Positions 33,841-43,180 of a DNA stretch of 64,000 bases are shown piece after piece (the stretch's first letter is position 1; every line of letters starts with the position of its first letter). The DNA is from an uncultured Pseudomonas sp. (GTDB taxonomy: Bacteria; Pseudomonadota; Gammaproteobacteria; Pseudomonadales; Pseudomonadaceae). The translations under genes were made by a program, and so were the position numbers. Where the stretch lies: the NCBI RefSeq assembly GCF_913777995.1, contig NZ_CAJYVE010000025.1, positions 62,001 through 126,000 of the forward strand, given 5' to 3'. Under the pieces are notes generated by a model that searched no databases, was not told where the DNA came from, and worked only from the letters and a program-made list of their open reading frames with translations.

Positions 33841-34624
33841 ACGACGCCCCGCCAGCCTCTACCACCGCACGGTGGTCTGGCTGCTGTTCCTGATCCTGCT
33901 GCTGCCGCTGGCCGGCACCTTCCTGTACTCGATCGCCACCAGCTGGTCGGCGACCATCCTGCCCAGCGGCCTGACCTTCAAGTGGTACCTGGCGCTGTGG
34001 AGCGACGCGCGCTTTCTCAACGCCTTCGCCCAGTCGCTGCTGGTCTGCGTCGGTGCGCTGCTGCTTTCGGTGGTACTGATCCTGCCGCTGCTGTTCGTGG
34101 TGCATTACCACTTCCCGCGGCTCGACGGGTTGATGAACATCCTCATCCTGCTGCCCTTCGCGGTGCCGCCGGTGGTGTCCTCGGTGGGCCTGCTGCAGCT
34201 CTATGGTTCAGGCAGCATGGCCATGGTCGGCACGCCGTGGATCCTGATCGGCTGCTACTTCACCATCGCCTTGCCCTTCATGTACCGCGCCATCACCAAC
34301 AACCTGCAGGCGATCAATCTGATCGACCTGATGGACGCCGCGCGCCTGCTCGGCGCCAGCACCTGGCAGGCGGCCTTCATGGTGGTGCTGCCCAACCTGC
34401 GCAAGGGCCTGATGGTCGCCGTGCTGCTGTCGTTCTCCTTCCTGTTCGGCGAGTTCGTGTTCGCCAACCTGCTGGTCGGCACCCGCTACGAGACCCTGCA
34501 GGTGTACCTGAACAACATGCGCGACAGCAGCGGCCACTTCAACAGTGCCCTGGTGATTTCCTACTTCCTCTTCGTGCTGGTACTGACCTGGGTCGCCAAC
34601 CGACTGAACAAGGACAAGGACTGA
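33827..34624 (+). CDS. ABC transporter permease, second subunit
   Basis: This 265-residue six-helix permease has the EAA-type loop DAARLLGASTWQAAFMVVLP near residue 170. GAGGAGC precedes its ATG inside the previous gene. It pairs with the first permease to form the heteromeric channel. The ATPase gene follows after 1 nt. Confidence 0.88.
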   Translation: MSRAERRPASLYHRTVVWLLFLILLLPLAGTFLYSIATSWSATILPSGLTFKWYLALWSDARFLNAFAQSLLVCVGALLLSVVLILPLLFVVHYHFPRLDGLMNILILLPFAVPPVVSSVGLLQLYGSGSMAMVGTPWILIGCYFTIALPFMYRAITNNLQAINLIDLMDAARLLGASTWQAAFMVVLPNLRKGLMVAVLLSFSFLFGEFVFANLLVGTRYETLQVYLNNMRDSSGHFNSALVISYFLFVLVLTWVANRLNKDKD

Positions 34625-34625
34625 A

Positions 34626-35615
34626 ATGAGCTTCATCAGTATCGAGAACCTGCAAAAGAGCTACACCGGCACGCCCGTGGTCAGCGACATCCACTGCCGC
34701 ATCGACAAGGGCGAGTTCATCACGCTGCTCGGTCCTTCCGGCTGCGGCAAGTCGACCCTGTTGCGCTGCATCGCCGGGCTGACTCCGGTGGACAGCGGGC
34801 GCATCCTGCTCGACGGCCAGGACCTGGTGCCGCTCAACCCGCAGAAGCGCAACATCGGCATGGTGTTCCAGAGCTACGCGCTGTTTCCCAACATGACCGT
34901 GGAGCAGAACGTGGCCTTCGGCCTGCGCATGCAGAAGGTCAGCCGCGAGGAAAGCGCCCAGCGTGTCGCCGAGATGCTGCGCCTGGTAGAACTGCAGGAT
35001 TTCGCCGGGCGCTACCCGCACCAGCTGTCCGGTGGCCAGTGCCAGCGCGTGGCCCTGGCCCGCTCGCTGGTCACCCGCCCGCGCCTGCTGCTGCTCGACG
35101 AGCCGCTGTCGGCCCTGGACGCACGCATCCGCAAGCACTTGCGCGAGCAGATTCGTGCCATCCAGCGCGAACTGAACCTGACCACGATCTTCGTCACCCA
35201 TGACCAGGAAGAAGCCCTGACCCTGTCCGACCGTATCGTGCTGATGAACCAGGGCCGTATCGTGCAGAGCGGTGACGCCGAGTCGCTGTACACCGCGCCG
35301 GTGGACGCCTTTGCCGCCGGTTTCATCGGCAACTACAACCTGCTCGACGCCGCTGTCGCCAGCCGCCTGCTGCAACGCCCTGTAGCCGGGCGCGTGGCGA
35401 TCCGCCCGGAGGCCATCGAGCTGCACGCCGACGGCCCGCTGGCCGGGGAAATCCTCAGCCACAGCCTGCTGGGCAACGTGATCCGCTACCGGGTCCGCAG
35501 CAACGAGGTGGATCTGGTGGTCGACGTACTCAATCGCTCGGCGGCTGACTTGAAGGCCGACGGCCAGAAGGTCGGGCTGAGCATCGACCCGGCCGCCATT
35601 TGCACACTTTCCTGA
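34626..35615 (+). CDS. ABC transporter ATP-binding protein
   Basis: This 329-residue ATPase has Walker A GPSGCGKST near residue 36, signature LSGGQCQR, Walker B LLLLDEPLSALD and H-loop VTHDQEEAL. A C-terminal regulatory OB/TOBE region of about 95 residues follows (VAIRPEAIELHADG). This is the PotA/FbpC type of importer ATPase. It is the last transporter gene; a HAD phosphatase gene follows after 126 nt and may be functionally linked. Confidence 0.9.
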   Translation: MSFISIENLQKSYTGTPVVSDIHCRIDKGEFITLLGPSGCGKSTLLRCIAGLTPVDSGRILLDGQDLVPLNPQKRNIGMVFQSYALFPNMTVEQNVAFGLRMQKVSREESAQRVAEMLRLVELQDFAGRYPHQLSGGQCQRVALARSLVTRPRLLLLDEPLSALDARIRKHLREQIRAIQRELNLTTIFVTHDQEEALTLSDRIVLMNQGRIVQSGDAESLYTAPVDAFAAGFIGNYNLLDAAVASRLLQRPVAGRVAIRPEAIELHADGPLAGEILSHSLLGNVIRYRVRSNEVDLVVDVLNRSAADLKADGQKVGLSIDPAAICTLS

Positions 35616-35741
35616 CCGGCGTGCGGGCCACGACTGCCCCTGTGCCAACGCCACTCTGCCGAACCTGAAGCAGGGTTATCGCGACCGAGGGCGCCGCGAC
35701 GGGTTACAGTGCCGCCCTCACGCTGACAAAGGACCGCAACA

Positions 35742-36395
35742 ATGCCCGTAGCCATTTTCGACCTGGACGAAACCCTCATCGACGGCGACTGCTCGACGCT
35801 GTGGTGCGAGCACATGGGCCGCCTGGGCTGGGTCGACCCCGAGTCGTTCATGCGCCGCAACAACGAGATGATGGACGCCTACAAGGCCGGCGAGCTGGCC
35901 ATGGAAGACTATATGGCGTTCAGCCTGGAGCCCATGGCCGGGCGTACCCCCGAAGAAGTCGAGCATCTGGTCGGCCCCTGGGTCGAGGACGTCATCGAGC
36001 CGATCATCTTCAGCGACGCCTGCAAGGCCATCGCCGAACACCGTACCCAGGGTGACCGTATCCTGGTGATCTCCGCCTCCAGCGTGCACCTGGTGGCGCC
36101 CATCGCCGAGCGCCTGGGCATCGACGAAGTGCTGGCCATCGACCTGGACGTCCAGCATGGCGTGTACAGCGGCGCCACCACAGGCACCCTGACCTACCAG
36201 CAGGGCAAGGTCACACGGCTGATGCAATGGCTGGACGCCGAAGGGGAAAACCTCGAAGGCGCGAGTTTCTATTCCGACTCGCGCAACGACCTGCCGCTGT
36301 TGCAGACCGTCGACCACCCGCACGTGGTCAATCCCGACCCGGTGCTGCTGGAACACGCACGCCAGGCCGGCTGGCCGATCCATCACTGGAAGTGA
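35742..36395 (+). CDS. HAD-superfamily hydrolase, subclass IB
   Basis: This 217-residue phosphatase has the nucleophile motif FDLDETLIDGD (Asp7, Asp9), motif II ISASS and motif IV YSDSRNDLPLL. It resembles SerB-like phosphatases with an all-helical cap. The substrate may be what the preceding importer delivers, for example a phosphorylated amine or phosphonate product. That is inference from position only. A strong hairpin terminator follows. Confidence 0.85.
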   Translation: MPVAIFDLDETLIDGDCSTLWCEHMGRLGWVDPESFMRRNNEMMDAYKAGELAMEDYMAFSLEPMAGRTPEEVEHLVGPWVEDVIEPIIFSDACKAIAEHRTQGDRILVISASSVHLVAPIAERLGIDEVLAIDLDVQHGVYSGATTGTLTYQQGKVTRLMQWLDAEGENLEGASFYSDSRNDLPLLQTVDHPHVVNPDPVLLEHARQAGWPIHHWK

Positions 36396-36408
36396 CAACG
36401 GCCCGAAC

Positions 36409-36443
36409 GCAGCGGGCCCGGCAGCGGTTGCCGGGCCCGCTGC
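36409..36443. terminator. Bidirectional terminator
   Basis: GCAGCGGGCCCGGCA and TGCCGGGCCCGCTGC form a 15-bp perfect stem between the convergent HAD and quinone-oxidoreductase genes. T residues are few, so it may rely on stem strength. Confidence 0.7.
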
Positions 36444-36446
36444 GCC

Positions 36447-37412
36447 TCATTGCAGTTGCGGGTCGATGACCAGCACGACCTTGCCTGACACCTGGTTGCT
36501 CTCCAGCGTGGCATAGGCCTCGCTGGCCTGTTCGGCCGGGAAGGTGCGCGACAGTTGCGGGCTGAGGCGACCCTCGACGAACAGCGGCCAGACCTGCTGG
36601 GCCAGGTCGCTGATGAGGGTGGCCTTGAACTGCTCGTCACGGCTGCGCAGGGTCGACCCCAACAGGTGAATGCGCTTGCCCAGCACCTGGGCCAGGTCGA
36701 TCTCGGCCTTGCGCCCGGCCATCACGCCGATCAGCACCCAGCGGCTGTCCTGGCCCAGCAGCTTGAGGTTGAGCGCGGCGTATTCGTTGCCGCCCACCGG
36801 GTCGAGCACTGCATCGAACGGCGCGAAGGCTTCCAGGCCGGCGAGGTTGTCACCGCGCACCACACCCCCCTGAGCGCCCAGCTCGACGCAATAGGCCAGG
36901 CGTTCGGCGGAACCGACACTGACCCATACCGGGTTGCCGAAGGCCTTGCACAGCTGAATGGCCGCTGAACCAACTCCACTTGCCCCGGCGTGCAGCAGAA
37001 CCTTCTCGCCGGGCTTGATGGCGGCCAGTTCGAAGAGGTTCAACCAGGCCGTGGCATACACCTCCGGCAGGCAGGCGGCCTCGGCCAGGCTCAGGTTTTC
37101 CGGGGCTGGCAGCACATGGCGACCGTCGACCACGACTTCCTCGGCCATGCCACCCCCGGCCAGCAAGGCGCAGACCCGGTCGCCGACCTGCCAACTGCTG
37201 CCGGGACCTACCTCGGCGATCACCCCGGAGCACTCCAGGCCAAGGAATTCGCTGGCTCCAGGCGGTGGTGGATAGTGGCCCTTGATCTGCAGCAGGTCGG
37301 CACGGTTGAGCCCCGCCGCCGCGACCTTGATGCGGACTTGACCGACGTCCAGGGTCGGACTTGGTGTCTGGACCCATTCCAACTGTCCGTTAACGCCTTG
37401 CAATGCCTTCAC
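36447..37412 (-). CDS. NAD(P)H quinone oxidoreductase, PIG3 type
   Basis: This 321-residue zinc-independent medium-chain oxidoreductase has an N-terminal GroES-like domain (VAAAGLNRADLLQIKGHYPP) and a Rossmann domain with LHAGASGVGSAAIQLCKAFG near residue 145. The YPPPPGASEFLGLECSG segment is typical of the PIG3/quinone reductase branch. It reduces quinones with NADPH. It is monocistronic and divergent from prc. Confidence 0.88.
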   Translation of the reverse strand: MKALQGVNGQLEWVQTPSPTLDVGQVRIKVAAAGLNRADLLQIKGHYPPPPGASEFLGLECSGVIAEVGPGSSWQVGDRVCALLAGGGMAEEVVVDGRHVLPAPENLSLAEAACLPEVYATAWLNLFELAAIKPGEKVLLHAGASGVGSAAIQLCKAFGNPVWVSVGSAERLAYCVELGAQGGVVRGDNLAGLEAFAPFDAVLDPVGGNEYAALNLKLLGQDSRWVLIGVMAGRKAEIDLAQVLGKRIHLLGSTLRSRDEQFKATLISDLAQQVWPLFVEGRLSPQLSRTFPAEQASEAYATLESNQVSGKVVLVIDPQLQ

Positions 37413-37547
37413 GGTGCCTCCATAGTGAGTCAGGACTGAGCCCGCCGCCTTTGCGCGGGCTTGTGCATTATGCGACCGGGTCCATGGAACCGGCGATTTC
37501 TAAGACGGCCTAATATGCGTTATCAATTGTCTCCGCGTCGAATCAGC

Positions 37548-39629
37548 ATGAAGCATTTCTTCCCGAGCACCGCCCTCGCCCTGCTCATTGGCCTCGGCAC
37601 CCTGTCGACGTCCGCCAGCACCTTTGCCGCCAACGCCTGGGACAAGCTTCAGCCCGACCGCGACGAAGTGATCGCCAGCCTCAACGTGGTGGAACTGCTC
37701 AAGCGCCACCACTACAGCAAGCCGCCGCTGGACGACAAGCGCTCGGTGATCATCTACAACAGCTACCTCAAGCTGCTCGACCCGTCGCGCAGTTACTTCC
37801 TGGCTAGTGACATCGCCGAATTCGATAAGTGGCAGACGCAGTTCGACGACTTCCTCAAAAGCGGCGACCTCAACGCCGGCTTCACCATCTACAAGCGCTT
37901 CCTCGACCGCAGCAAATCGCGCCTGGAGTTCGCCCTGGCGGAGCTGAACAAGGGCGTCGACAAGATGGACTTCGCCACCAAGGAAACCCTGCTGGTCGAC
38001 CGCAAGGACGCCCCCTGGCCGAAGAACGAAGCCGAGATGGACGACCTGTGGCGCAAGCGGGTCAAGGACGAGGTGCTGCGCCTGAAGATCGCGGGCAAGG
38101 ACCCGGCCAAGATCCAGGAAACCCTCACCAAGCGTTACAAGAACCAGCTGGCGCGCCTGAGCCAGACCCGCGCCGAGGACATCTTCCAGGCCTACCTGAA
38201 CTCCTTCGCGATGTCCTACGATCCGCACACCAACTACCTGTCGCCTGATAGCGCGGAAAACTTCGACATCAACATGAGCCTGTCGCTGGAAGGCATCGGT
38301 GCGGTGCTGCAGAGCGACAACGACAACGTCAAGATCGTGCGCCTGGTGCCAGCCGGCCCGGCCGCCAAGACCAAGCAGGTGTCCACCGCCGACAAGATCA
38401 TCGGCGTGGCCCAGGGCGACAAGGAAATGGTCGACGTGATCGGCTGGCGCCTGGACGAAGTGGTCAAGCTGATCCGCGGGCCGAAAGGCTCGGTGGTGCG
38501 CCTGGAAATCATCCCGGCCAGCAATGCGCCGAACGACCAGACCAGCAAGGTGGTGTCGATCACCCGCGAGGCCGTCAAGCTGGAAGAACAGGCCGCCAAG
38601 AAATCCATTCTGCACCTGAACCAGGATGGCCGTGACTACAAGCTCGGCGTGATCGAGATTCCGGCGTTCTACCTCGACTTCAAGGCTTATCGCGCGGGCG
38701 ACCCCGAGTACAAGAGCACCACCCGTGACGTGAAGAAACTGCTTACCGAGCTGCAGGCCGAGAAGGTCGACGGCCTGGTGCTGGACCTGCGCAACAACGG
38801 CGGTGGTTCGCTCCAGGAGGCCACCGAGCTGACCAGCCTGTTCATCGACAAGGGCCCGACCGTGCTGGTACGCAACGCCGACGGCAAGGTCGACGTGCTC
38901 GAAGACGAAGCCAAGGGGGCCTTCTACAAAGGCCCGATGGCGGTACTGGTCAACCGTCTCTCGGCCTCGGCCTCGGAGATCTTCGCCGGCGCCATGCAGG
39001 ACTACCACCGGGCGCTGATCATCGGTGGCCAGACCTTCGGCAAGGGTACCGTGCAGACCATCCAGCCGCTCAACCATGGCGAACTGAAGCTGACCCTGGC
39101 CAAGTTCTATCGGGTTTCCGGGCAGAGCACCCAGCATCAGGGCGTGGTGCCGGACATCACCTACCCGTCGCTGATCGACACCAAGGAAATCGGCGAGAGC
39201 GCGCTGCCTGAAGCCATGCCGTGGGACAGCATCCGCCCGGCCGTGCGTCCGGCAGTCGACCCGTTCAAGCCGTTCCTCGCGCAGTTGCAGGCGCGCCACG
39301 ACCAGCGCAAAGTCAAGGACGCGGAGTTCGTGTTCATCGAAGACCGTCTGGCCCTGGCGCGCAAGCTGATGAGCGAGAAGACCGTAAGCCTCAACGAAGC
39401 CGATCGTCGCGCCGAGCATACCTCCATCGAGAACCAGCAACTGGCGCTGGAAAACACCCGGCGCAAAGCCAAGGGCGAGGAACCGCTCAAGGAACTGAAG
39501 AAGGAAGACGAAGACGCGCTGCCGACCGACGACGAGAAGGCCAAGCCCGAGGATGACGCCTACCTGGCCGAGACCGGGCGTATTCTCATCGACTATCTGG
39601 GTCTCAGCGCCTCTGTGGCAAAAAAGTGA
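37548..39629 (+). CDS. prc: Tail-specific protease Prc
   Basis: This 693-residue periplasmic S41 peptidase has a signal peptide (MKHFFPSTALALLIGLGTLS, cleavage near TFAANA) and an N-terminal helical domain. A PDZ domain lies around residues 230-330. The protease core has GLVLDLRNNGGGSLQEAT, NRLSASASEIFAGAMQDY (catalytic Ser) and GGQTFGKGTVQ (Lys). A long charged C-terminal domain completes it. It degrades proteins with exposed C-termini and, with NlpI/LbcA-type adaptors, cell-wall hydrolases. ATG 37548 is preferred because the signal peptide begins there; 37515 is an alternative. Confidence 0.93.
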   Translation: MKHFFPSTALALLIGLGTLSTSASTFAANAWDKLQPDRDEVIASLNVVELLKRHHYSKPPLDDKRSVIIYNSYLKLLDPSRSYFLASDIAEFDKWQTQFDDFLKSGDLNAGFTIYKRFLDRSKSRLEFALAELNKGVDKMDFATKETLLVDRKDAPWPKNEAEMDDLWRKRVKDEVLRLKIAGKDPAKIQETLTKRYKNQLARLSQTRAEDIFQAYLNSFAMSYDPHTNYLSPDSAENFDINMSLSLEGIGAVLQSDNDNVKIVRLVPAGPAAKTKQVSTADKIIGVAQGDKEMVDVIGWRLDEVVKLIRGPKGSVVRLEIIPASNAPNDQTSKVVSITREAVKLEEQAAKKSILHLNQDGRDYKLGVIEIPAFYLDFKAYRAGDPEYKSTTRDVKKLLTELQAEKVDGLVLDLRNNGGGSLQEATELTSLFIDKGPTVLVRNADGKVDVLEDEAKGAFYKGPMAVLVNRLSASASEIFAGAMQDYHRALIIGGQTFGKGTVQTIQPLNHGELKLTLAKFYRVSGQSTQHQGVVPDITYPSLIDTKEIGESALPEAMPWDSIRPAVRPAVDPFKPFLAQLQARHDQRKVKDAEFVFIEDRLALARKLMSEKTVSLNEADRRAEHTSIENQQLALENTRRKAKGEEPLKELKKEDEDALPTDDEKAKPEDDAYLAETGRILIDYLGLSASVAKK

Positions 39630-39695
39630 ACAACCGACGGAACTAATGGCAAATTGCCAATCCGTCATCAAGCAGTCATGATTCTGTAGTCAAAT

Positions 39696-39731
39696 AAAGG
39701 TCTGCCCCCTGTAAGGGGGTCAGACCTTTTA
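39696..39731 (+). terminator. Rho-independent terminator after prc
   Basis: AAAGGTCTGCCCCCT and GGGGGTCAGACCTTTT form a strong stem with loop GTAA and a T run. It separates prc from the EAL/GGDEF gene. Confidence 0.85.
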
Positions 39732-39751
39732 TTTTTGTAGCAGAGACCACC

Positions 39752-41545
39752 ATGACCGTGACCGAGCAATTGAGCGCGCTGAGTTCCATCCTGGCTCGTG
39801 GTGAGTTGCACAGTCTGTTTCAGCCCATCGTCATGCTCTCCGAGCGGCGCATCCTCGGTTACGAGGCCCTGACCCGCGGCCCGTCAAACAGTACCCTGCA
39901 TTCACCGATCAGCCTGTTCGCCGTAGCCCGCCAAGGCGGCCGACTGAGCGAGCTGGAGCTGGCCTGCCGTGAGAATGCCTGCCGCCGCTTCAGCCAGCAG
40001 GCCCTGCCGGGCAAGCTGTTCCTCAACGTTTCGCCCGAATCGCTGCTGGAGGCCTCACACCCGCCAGGGCGCACCCTGGACATGCTGCAGCGCTACGGCA
40101 TCGCGCCCCAGGACGTGGTCATCGAACTCACCGAGCAGACCCCCACCGATGACTTCAGCCTGCTCTACAAGGCCCTGCATCACTATCGCGACATGGGTTT
40201 CTCCATCGCCCTGGACGACCTGGGGGCCGGCTACTCCAGCCTGCGCCTGTGGTCGGAACTGCGCCCGGACTACGTGAAGATCGACCGTCATTTCATCGAC
40301 GGCATCCACCAGGATGCGGTCAAGCGCGAGTTCGTCGGCTCCATGTTGCAGATGGCCAAGGCCTCGCGGGCCACGGTGATCGCCGAGGGTATCGAACTGG
40401 CTGAAGAACTGAGTGTGCTGGTCGACATGGGCGTGGACCTGGTGCAGGGCTATCTGCTGGCCCGCCCGCAGGAAAACCCGGTGCAGGACGCCCGCCTGAT
40501 GCTGCCGAAGGCGGAAGGTCCCAGCCCCTCGCTGAATGAGGATAACGCCGACCTCAGCGCCCTGCTCAACCGGCAGGCGGCGGTCAGCCATGACACGCCG
40601 ACGGCGCGGGTGCTCGAAGCCTTTCGCCAACAGGCCAACCTCAACTCCGTCGCGGTACTGGACGAACACCAGCGCCCGTGCGGCATCGTGCACCGTCATT
40701 CGCTTTCTGAAGCCCTGCTCAAGCCTTTCGCCACCGAGCTGTTCGCGCGCAAACCGATCAGCCGGCTGATGAGCGAAGACTTCCTGGCCGTGGAGCAGAA
40801 CCAATCGCTGCAACAGGTCAGCCGGCTGCTGACCAGCCGTGCCCGCCAGCGCATCGAAGAAGACTTCATCATCACCTGCAATGGCAGCTACGTGGGACTG
40901 GGCCGGTTGATCGACGTGCTCAAGCTGATTACCGAGATGAAGATCCAGCAGGCCCGTTACGCCAACCCGCTGACCCTGCTACCCGGCAACGTACCGATCC
41001 AGCAGTGCCTGGCACGCCTGCTGCAACAGGGCCGGGAGTCGGTGATCTGCTACGTGGACATCGACAGCTTCAAACCTTTCAACGACATCTACGGCTATGC
41101 GCGTGGCGACGAGGTGTTGTTGTGCCTGGCACAGTGCCTGAACGACCGCATCGACCCGAGCCGCGATTTCGTCGGGCATATCGGTGGCGATGACTTCCTG
41201 ATGGTGCTGGGACCGGACGACTGGCAAAAACGCCTGCAGACGCTGCTCGACGATTTCCAGAACCAGTGCCGACGTTTCTACCGCGCCGAGCACCTGGAGG
41301 CGGGTTGTTTCATCGCCCTCAATCGCCAGGGTCTGCGCCAGGAGTTTCCCCTGCTGTCGCTGTCCATCGGGGTCGTGCACCTGCGCCAGGAGGCCTGCGG
41401 CCGCATCGACGCCAACCAGCTGGCCGACCTCGCCTCCCAGGCCAAGCACTACGCCAAAGAGGTGATCGGCGCCAGCCTGCATTGCATCGACACCCTGCCA
41501 GACACCGCGCCGTTGCGCCCGCACCTGTTCAGGCAGTGCCCGTAG
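39752..41545 (+). CDS. EAL-CBS-GGDEF cyclic-di-GMP protein
   Basis: The 597-residue protein has an unusual order. An EAL phosphodiesterase domain comes first (about residues 15-245), with YEALTRGP, VIELTEQTP, DDLGAGYSSL, VKIDRHF, AEGIEL and QGY, so all catalytic residues look present. A CBS pair follows (about 275-400), then a GGDEF domain (about 405-580). The GGDEF signature reads GGDDF, and the upstream inhibitory RxxD is PSRD, so the second domain may be degenerate or regulatory. There is no membrane helix. CBS domains commonly sense adenine nucleotides. Its end overlaps the convergent feaR gene by 17 nt. Confidence 0.88.
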   Translation: MTVTEQLSALSSILARGELHSLFQPIVMLSERRILGYEALTRGPSNSTLHSPISLFAVARQGGRLSELELACRENACRRFSQQALPGKLFLNVSPESLLEASHPPGRTLDMLQRYGIAPQDVVIELTEQTPTDDFSLLYKALHHYRDMGFSIALDDLGAGYSSLRLWSELRPDYVKIDRHFIDGIHQDAVKREFVGSMLQMAKASRATVIAEGIELAEELSVLVDMGVDLVQGYLLARPQENPVQDARLMLPKAEGPSPSLNEDNADLSALLNRQAAVSHDTPTARVLEAFRQQANLNSVAVLDEHQRPCGIVHRHSLSEALLKPFATELFARKPISRLMSEDFLAVEQNQSLQQVSRLLTSRARQRIEEDFIITCNGSYVGLGRLIDVLKLITEMKIQQARYANPLTLLPGNVPIQQCLARLLQQGRESVICYVDIDSFKPFNDIYGYARGDEVLLCLAQCLNDRIDPSRDFVGHIGGDDFLMVLGPDDWQKRLQTLLDDFQNQCRRFYRAEHLEAGCFIALNRQGLRQEFPLLSLSIGVVHLRQEACGRIDANQLADLASQAKHYAKEVIGASLHCIDTLPDTAPLRPHLFRQCP

Positions 41546-42488
41546 TCTGCACCAGGCTCAGGCTGCGGAAATCCTTGGGCGACTGCTCGAACTGCTTCTT
41601 GAACGAACGGCTGAAATGCGCCGAATCGGTGAACCCCCACTTGTAGGCGATGGTGGTGATGGATTCGTTGCGCAGGAAGGGGTTGGCCAGGTCCTCGGCA
41701 CTGCGTTTGAGGCGGGCACGCTGGATATAGCGGCATACGCTGTCGCCTTCCTCTTCGAACAGCCGGTACAGGTGGCGCACCGAAATATTCAACCGCGCCG
41801 CCAGGGCCGCCGGGGTCAGGCCAGGCTGGCCCAGGGACTCGTCGATGAGTTTCTGCACGCAGCCGCGCAGGTTGGCATTGCCCAGCACCGCCGCATCGAC
41901 ACAGGCTGCCTCAGCCTGTTCGAGGGCCGACGGCAGCAACGAGACCAGGGCATTCTGCAGGCCGTACGGGTCGTCTTCGGGGTTCTCGTCATCACCGGCG
42001 TGCTTGCACATCTGATCCATCAGCACGTGCAGCATGCGCCCGCAGGTACGCGTGGCGGAGATCCTGCCGAATGCCGGGCGGCCCTTGAGCCCCTTGTAGA
42101 CGTCACGACGCGGCAGTGACAGCGAGGCATGCTCGATCAGCCCGAACGGCGTGATCTGGCAGTGCCCGGCAGAGTCCATGAGCAACAGCTCACCGGGCGC
42201 CAGGCGGATGCTGGTGCCGTGCTGGGTGATCTGCGAGTAGCCGGAGCGCTGGCTGACCAGAAAGCATTCGGCATCGTTGTCCAGGTCGGCGCTGCCAGCC
42301 TGGCGGGTAATGTTGCCGGCATTGGTGCGCAGGCTGGCCAGCTCCAGCCCGGAACGCTTCCAGGTGTGGATCTGGCCGATGAACAGAGAGCGATTGAAGG
42401 CCAGCTCGGTGTCGAAACGACCACAGATGGCATGCAGTGTGGTCGTCCATTGTTCGAGGCCCTGGCGGGCGAGCTGATCAGATTGCAT
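41529..42488 (-). CDS. feaR: AraC-family regulator, FeaR type
   Basis: This 319-residue regulator has an AraC-binding-like N-terminal domain with LEQWTTTLHAICGRFDTEL at its start and a C-terminal double helix-turn-helix (LAARLNISVRHLYRLFEEEG, then IAYKWGFTDSAHFSRSFKKQ). FeaR proteins activate aromatic amine and aldehyde oxidation genes. GGAGG precedes ATG 42488, and an AACAACAA motif lies about 20 nt before the start. The permease, porin and aldehyde dehydrogenase in the following 13 kb fit such a regulon. Confidence 0.72.
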   Translation of the reverse strand: MQSDQLARQGLEQWTTTLHAICGRFDTELAFNRSLFIGQIHTWKRSGLELASLRTNAGNITRQAGSADLDNDAECFLVSQRSGYSQITQHGTSIRLAPGELLLMDSAGHCQITPFGLIEHASLSLPRRDVYKGLKGRPAFGRISATRTCGRMLHVLMDQMCKHAGDDENPEDDPYGLQNALVSLLPSALEQAEAACVDAAVLGNANLRGCVQKLIDESLGQPGLTPAALAARLNISVRHLYRLFEEEGDSVCRYIQRARLKRSAEDLANPFLRNESITTIAYKWGFTDSAHFSRSFKKQFEQSPKDFRSLSLVQTTGTA

Positions 42489-42507
42489 ACCTACCTCCAC
42501 GAGAATC

Positions 42508-42516
42508 TTGTTGTTA
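42508..42516 (-). promoter_or_regulatory. Hfq/Crc-type motif upstream of feaR
   Basis: The minus-strand sequence TAACAACAA lies about 20 nt before the feaR start, just 5' of GGAGG, where Hfq/Crc binding would block ribosomes. Confidence 0.55.
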
Positions 42517-42601
42517 TGCGCGCATTGATAACATGTTAACAATATGCGCACAACGGTCACTGGGATTCATCGGATGAAGGCAGGATGCGTGCCAGGCGCG
42601 C

Positions 42602-43180
42602 TCAGATCTCGCCGAGGATGCGCCGCCAGGCTTGCAGTGCTGCGAACAGGCAGGCCTTCTGCTCGGCGCCCAGGGCGATGTAGCGGCGAAACGCCGGAAG
42701 GCGATTGACCACTTCGCTGCCGCCCATGTGCTCCAGGCGCAGGCACCACAGGCCGTCGGTCACTTCCAAGCGCAGGTGCTTGAAGTCCAGCGGCATCAGC
42801 GCCTCGCGCAACGGCGCATCGTGCAACAGTGCCGCCTGCAGGTCAGCCAGCGCCTGGCCGTCACCGCCACGCGCACGGCAGTGCAGGCCGGTGCGCCGAA
42901 TCGCGCCGCCATGGTGCACCGCATAGCGCCCCGTGCACCGCGAGCGGCCCTGCACCTGCAGCACGAATTCGCTCATCACCAAGTGCATGAACAGCTGCGA
43001 CTCGGTGCGCTCGCGCACTTCAAACACCAGCTCGCCCAGCGTCAGCCGTGCACGCTGCGCGTCGAGCAGGTGCCAACCCGCCACGCCAAGGTTACGCCGC
43101 AGGTGCTCGAGGGTCACTCCAGGCCGGTAGCCGCTGGGGTTGCGCTCGGCGCTCAGACGATCAAACAGTCTTGAAAGCAT
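42602..43180 (-). CDS. DUF3156 family protein
   Basis: This 192-residue protein of unknown function begins MLSRLFDRLSAERNPSGYRP. AAGGAGG lies about 10 nt before ATG 43180; an ATG three codons earlier is too close to it. Its 5' end overlaps the 3' end of the APC permease gene by 20 nt, so the two are translationally coupled. DUF3156 proteins are typically found next to amine or amino-acid permeases. The recurring RRTGLHCRARGGDG segment is arginine-rich. No membrane helix is seen. Confidence 0.78.
   Translation of the reverse strand: MLSRLFDRLSAERNPSGYRPGVTLEHLRRNLGVAGWHLLDAQRARLTLGELVFEVRERTESQLFMHLVMSEFVLQVQGRSRCTGRYAVHHGGAIRRTGLHCRARGGDGQALADLQAALLHDAPLREALMPLDFKHLRLEVTDGLWCLRLEHMGGSEVVNRLPAFRRYIALGAEQKACLFAALQAWRRILGEI

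Noticed and set aside
37500..39671. Minus-strand frame of 723 codons opposite prc
   Set aside because: It is a shadow of prc, which has signal peptide, PDZ and S41 motifs.
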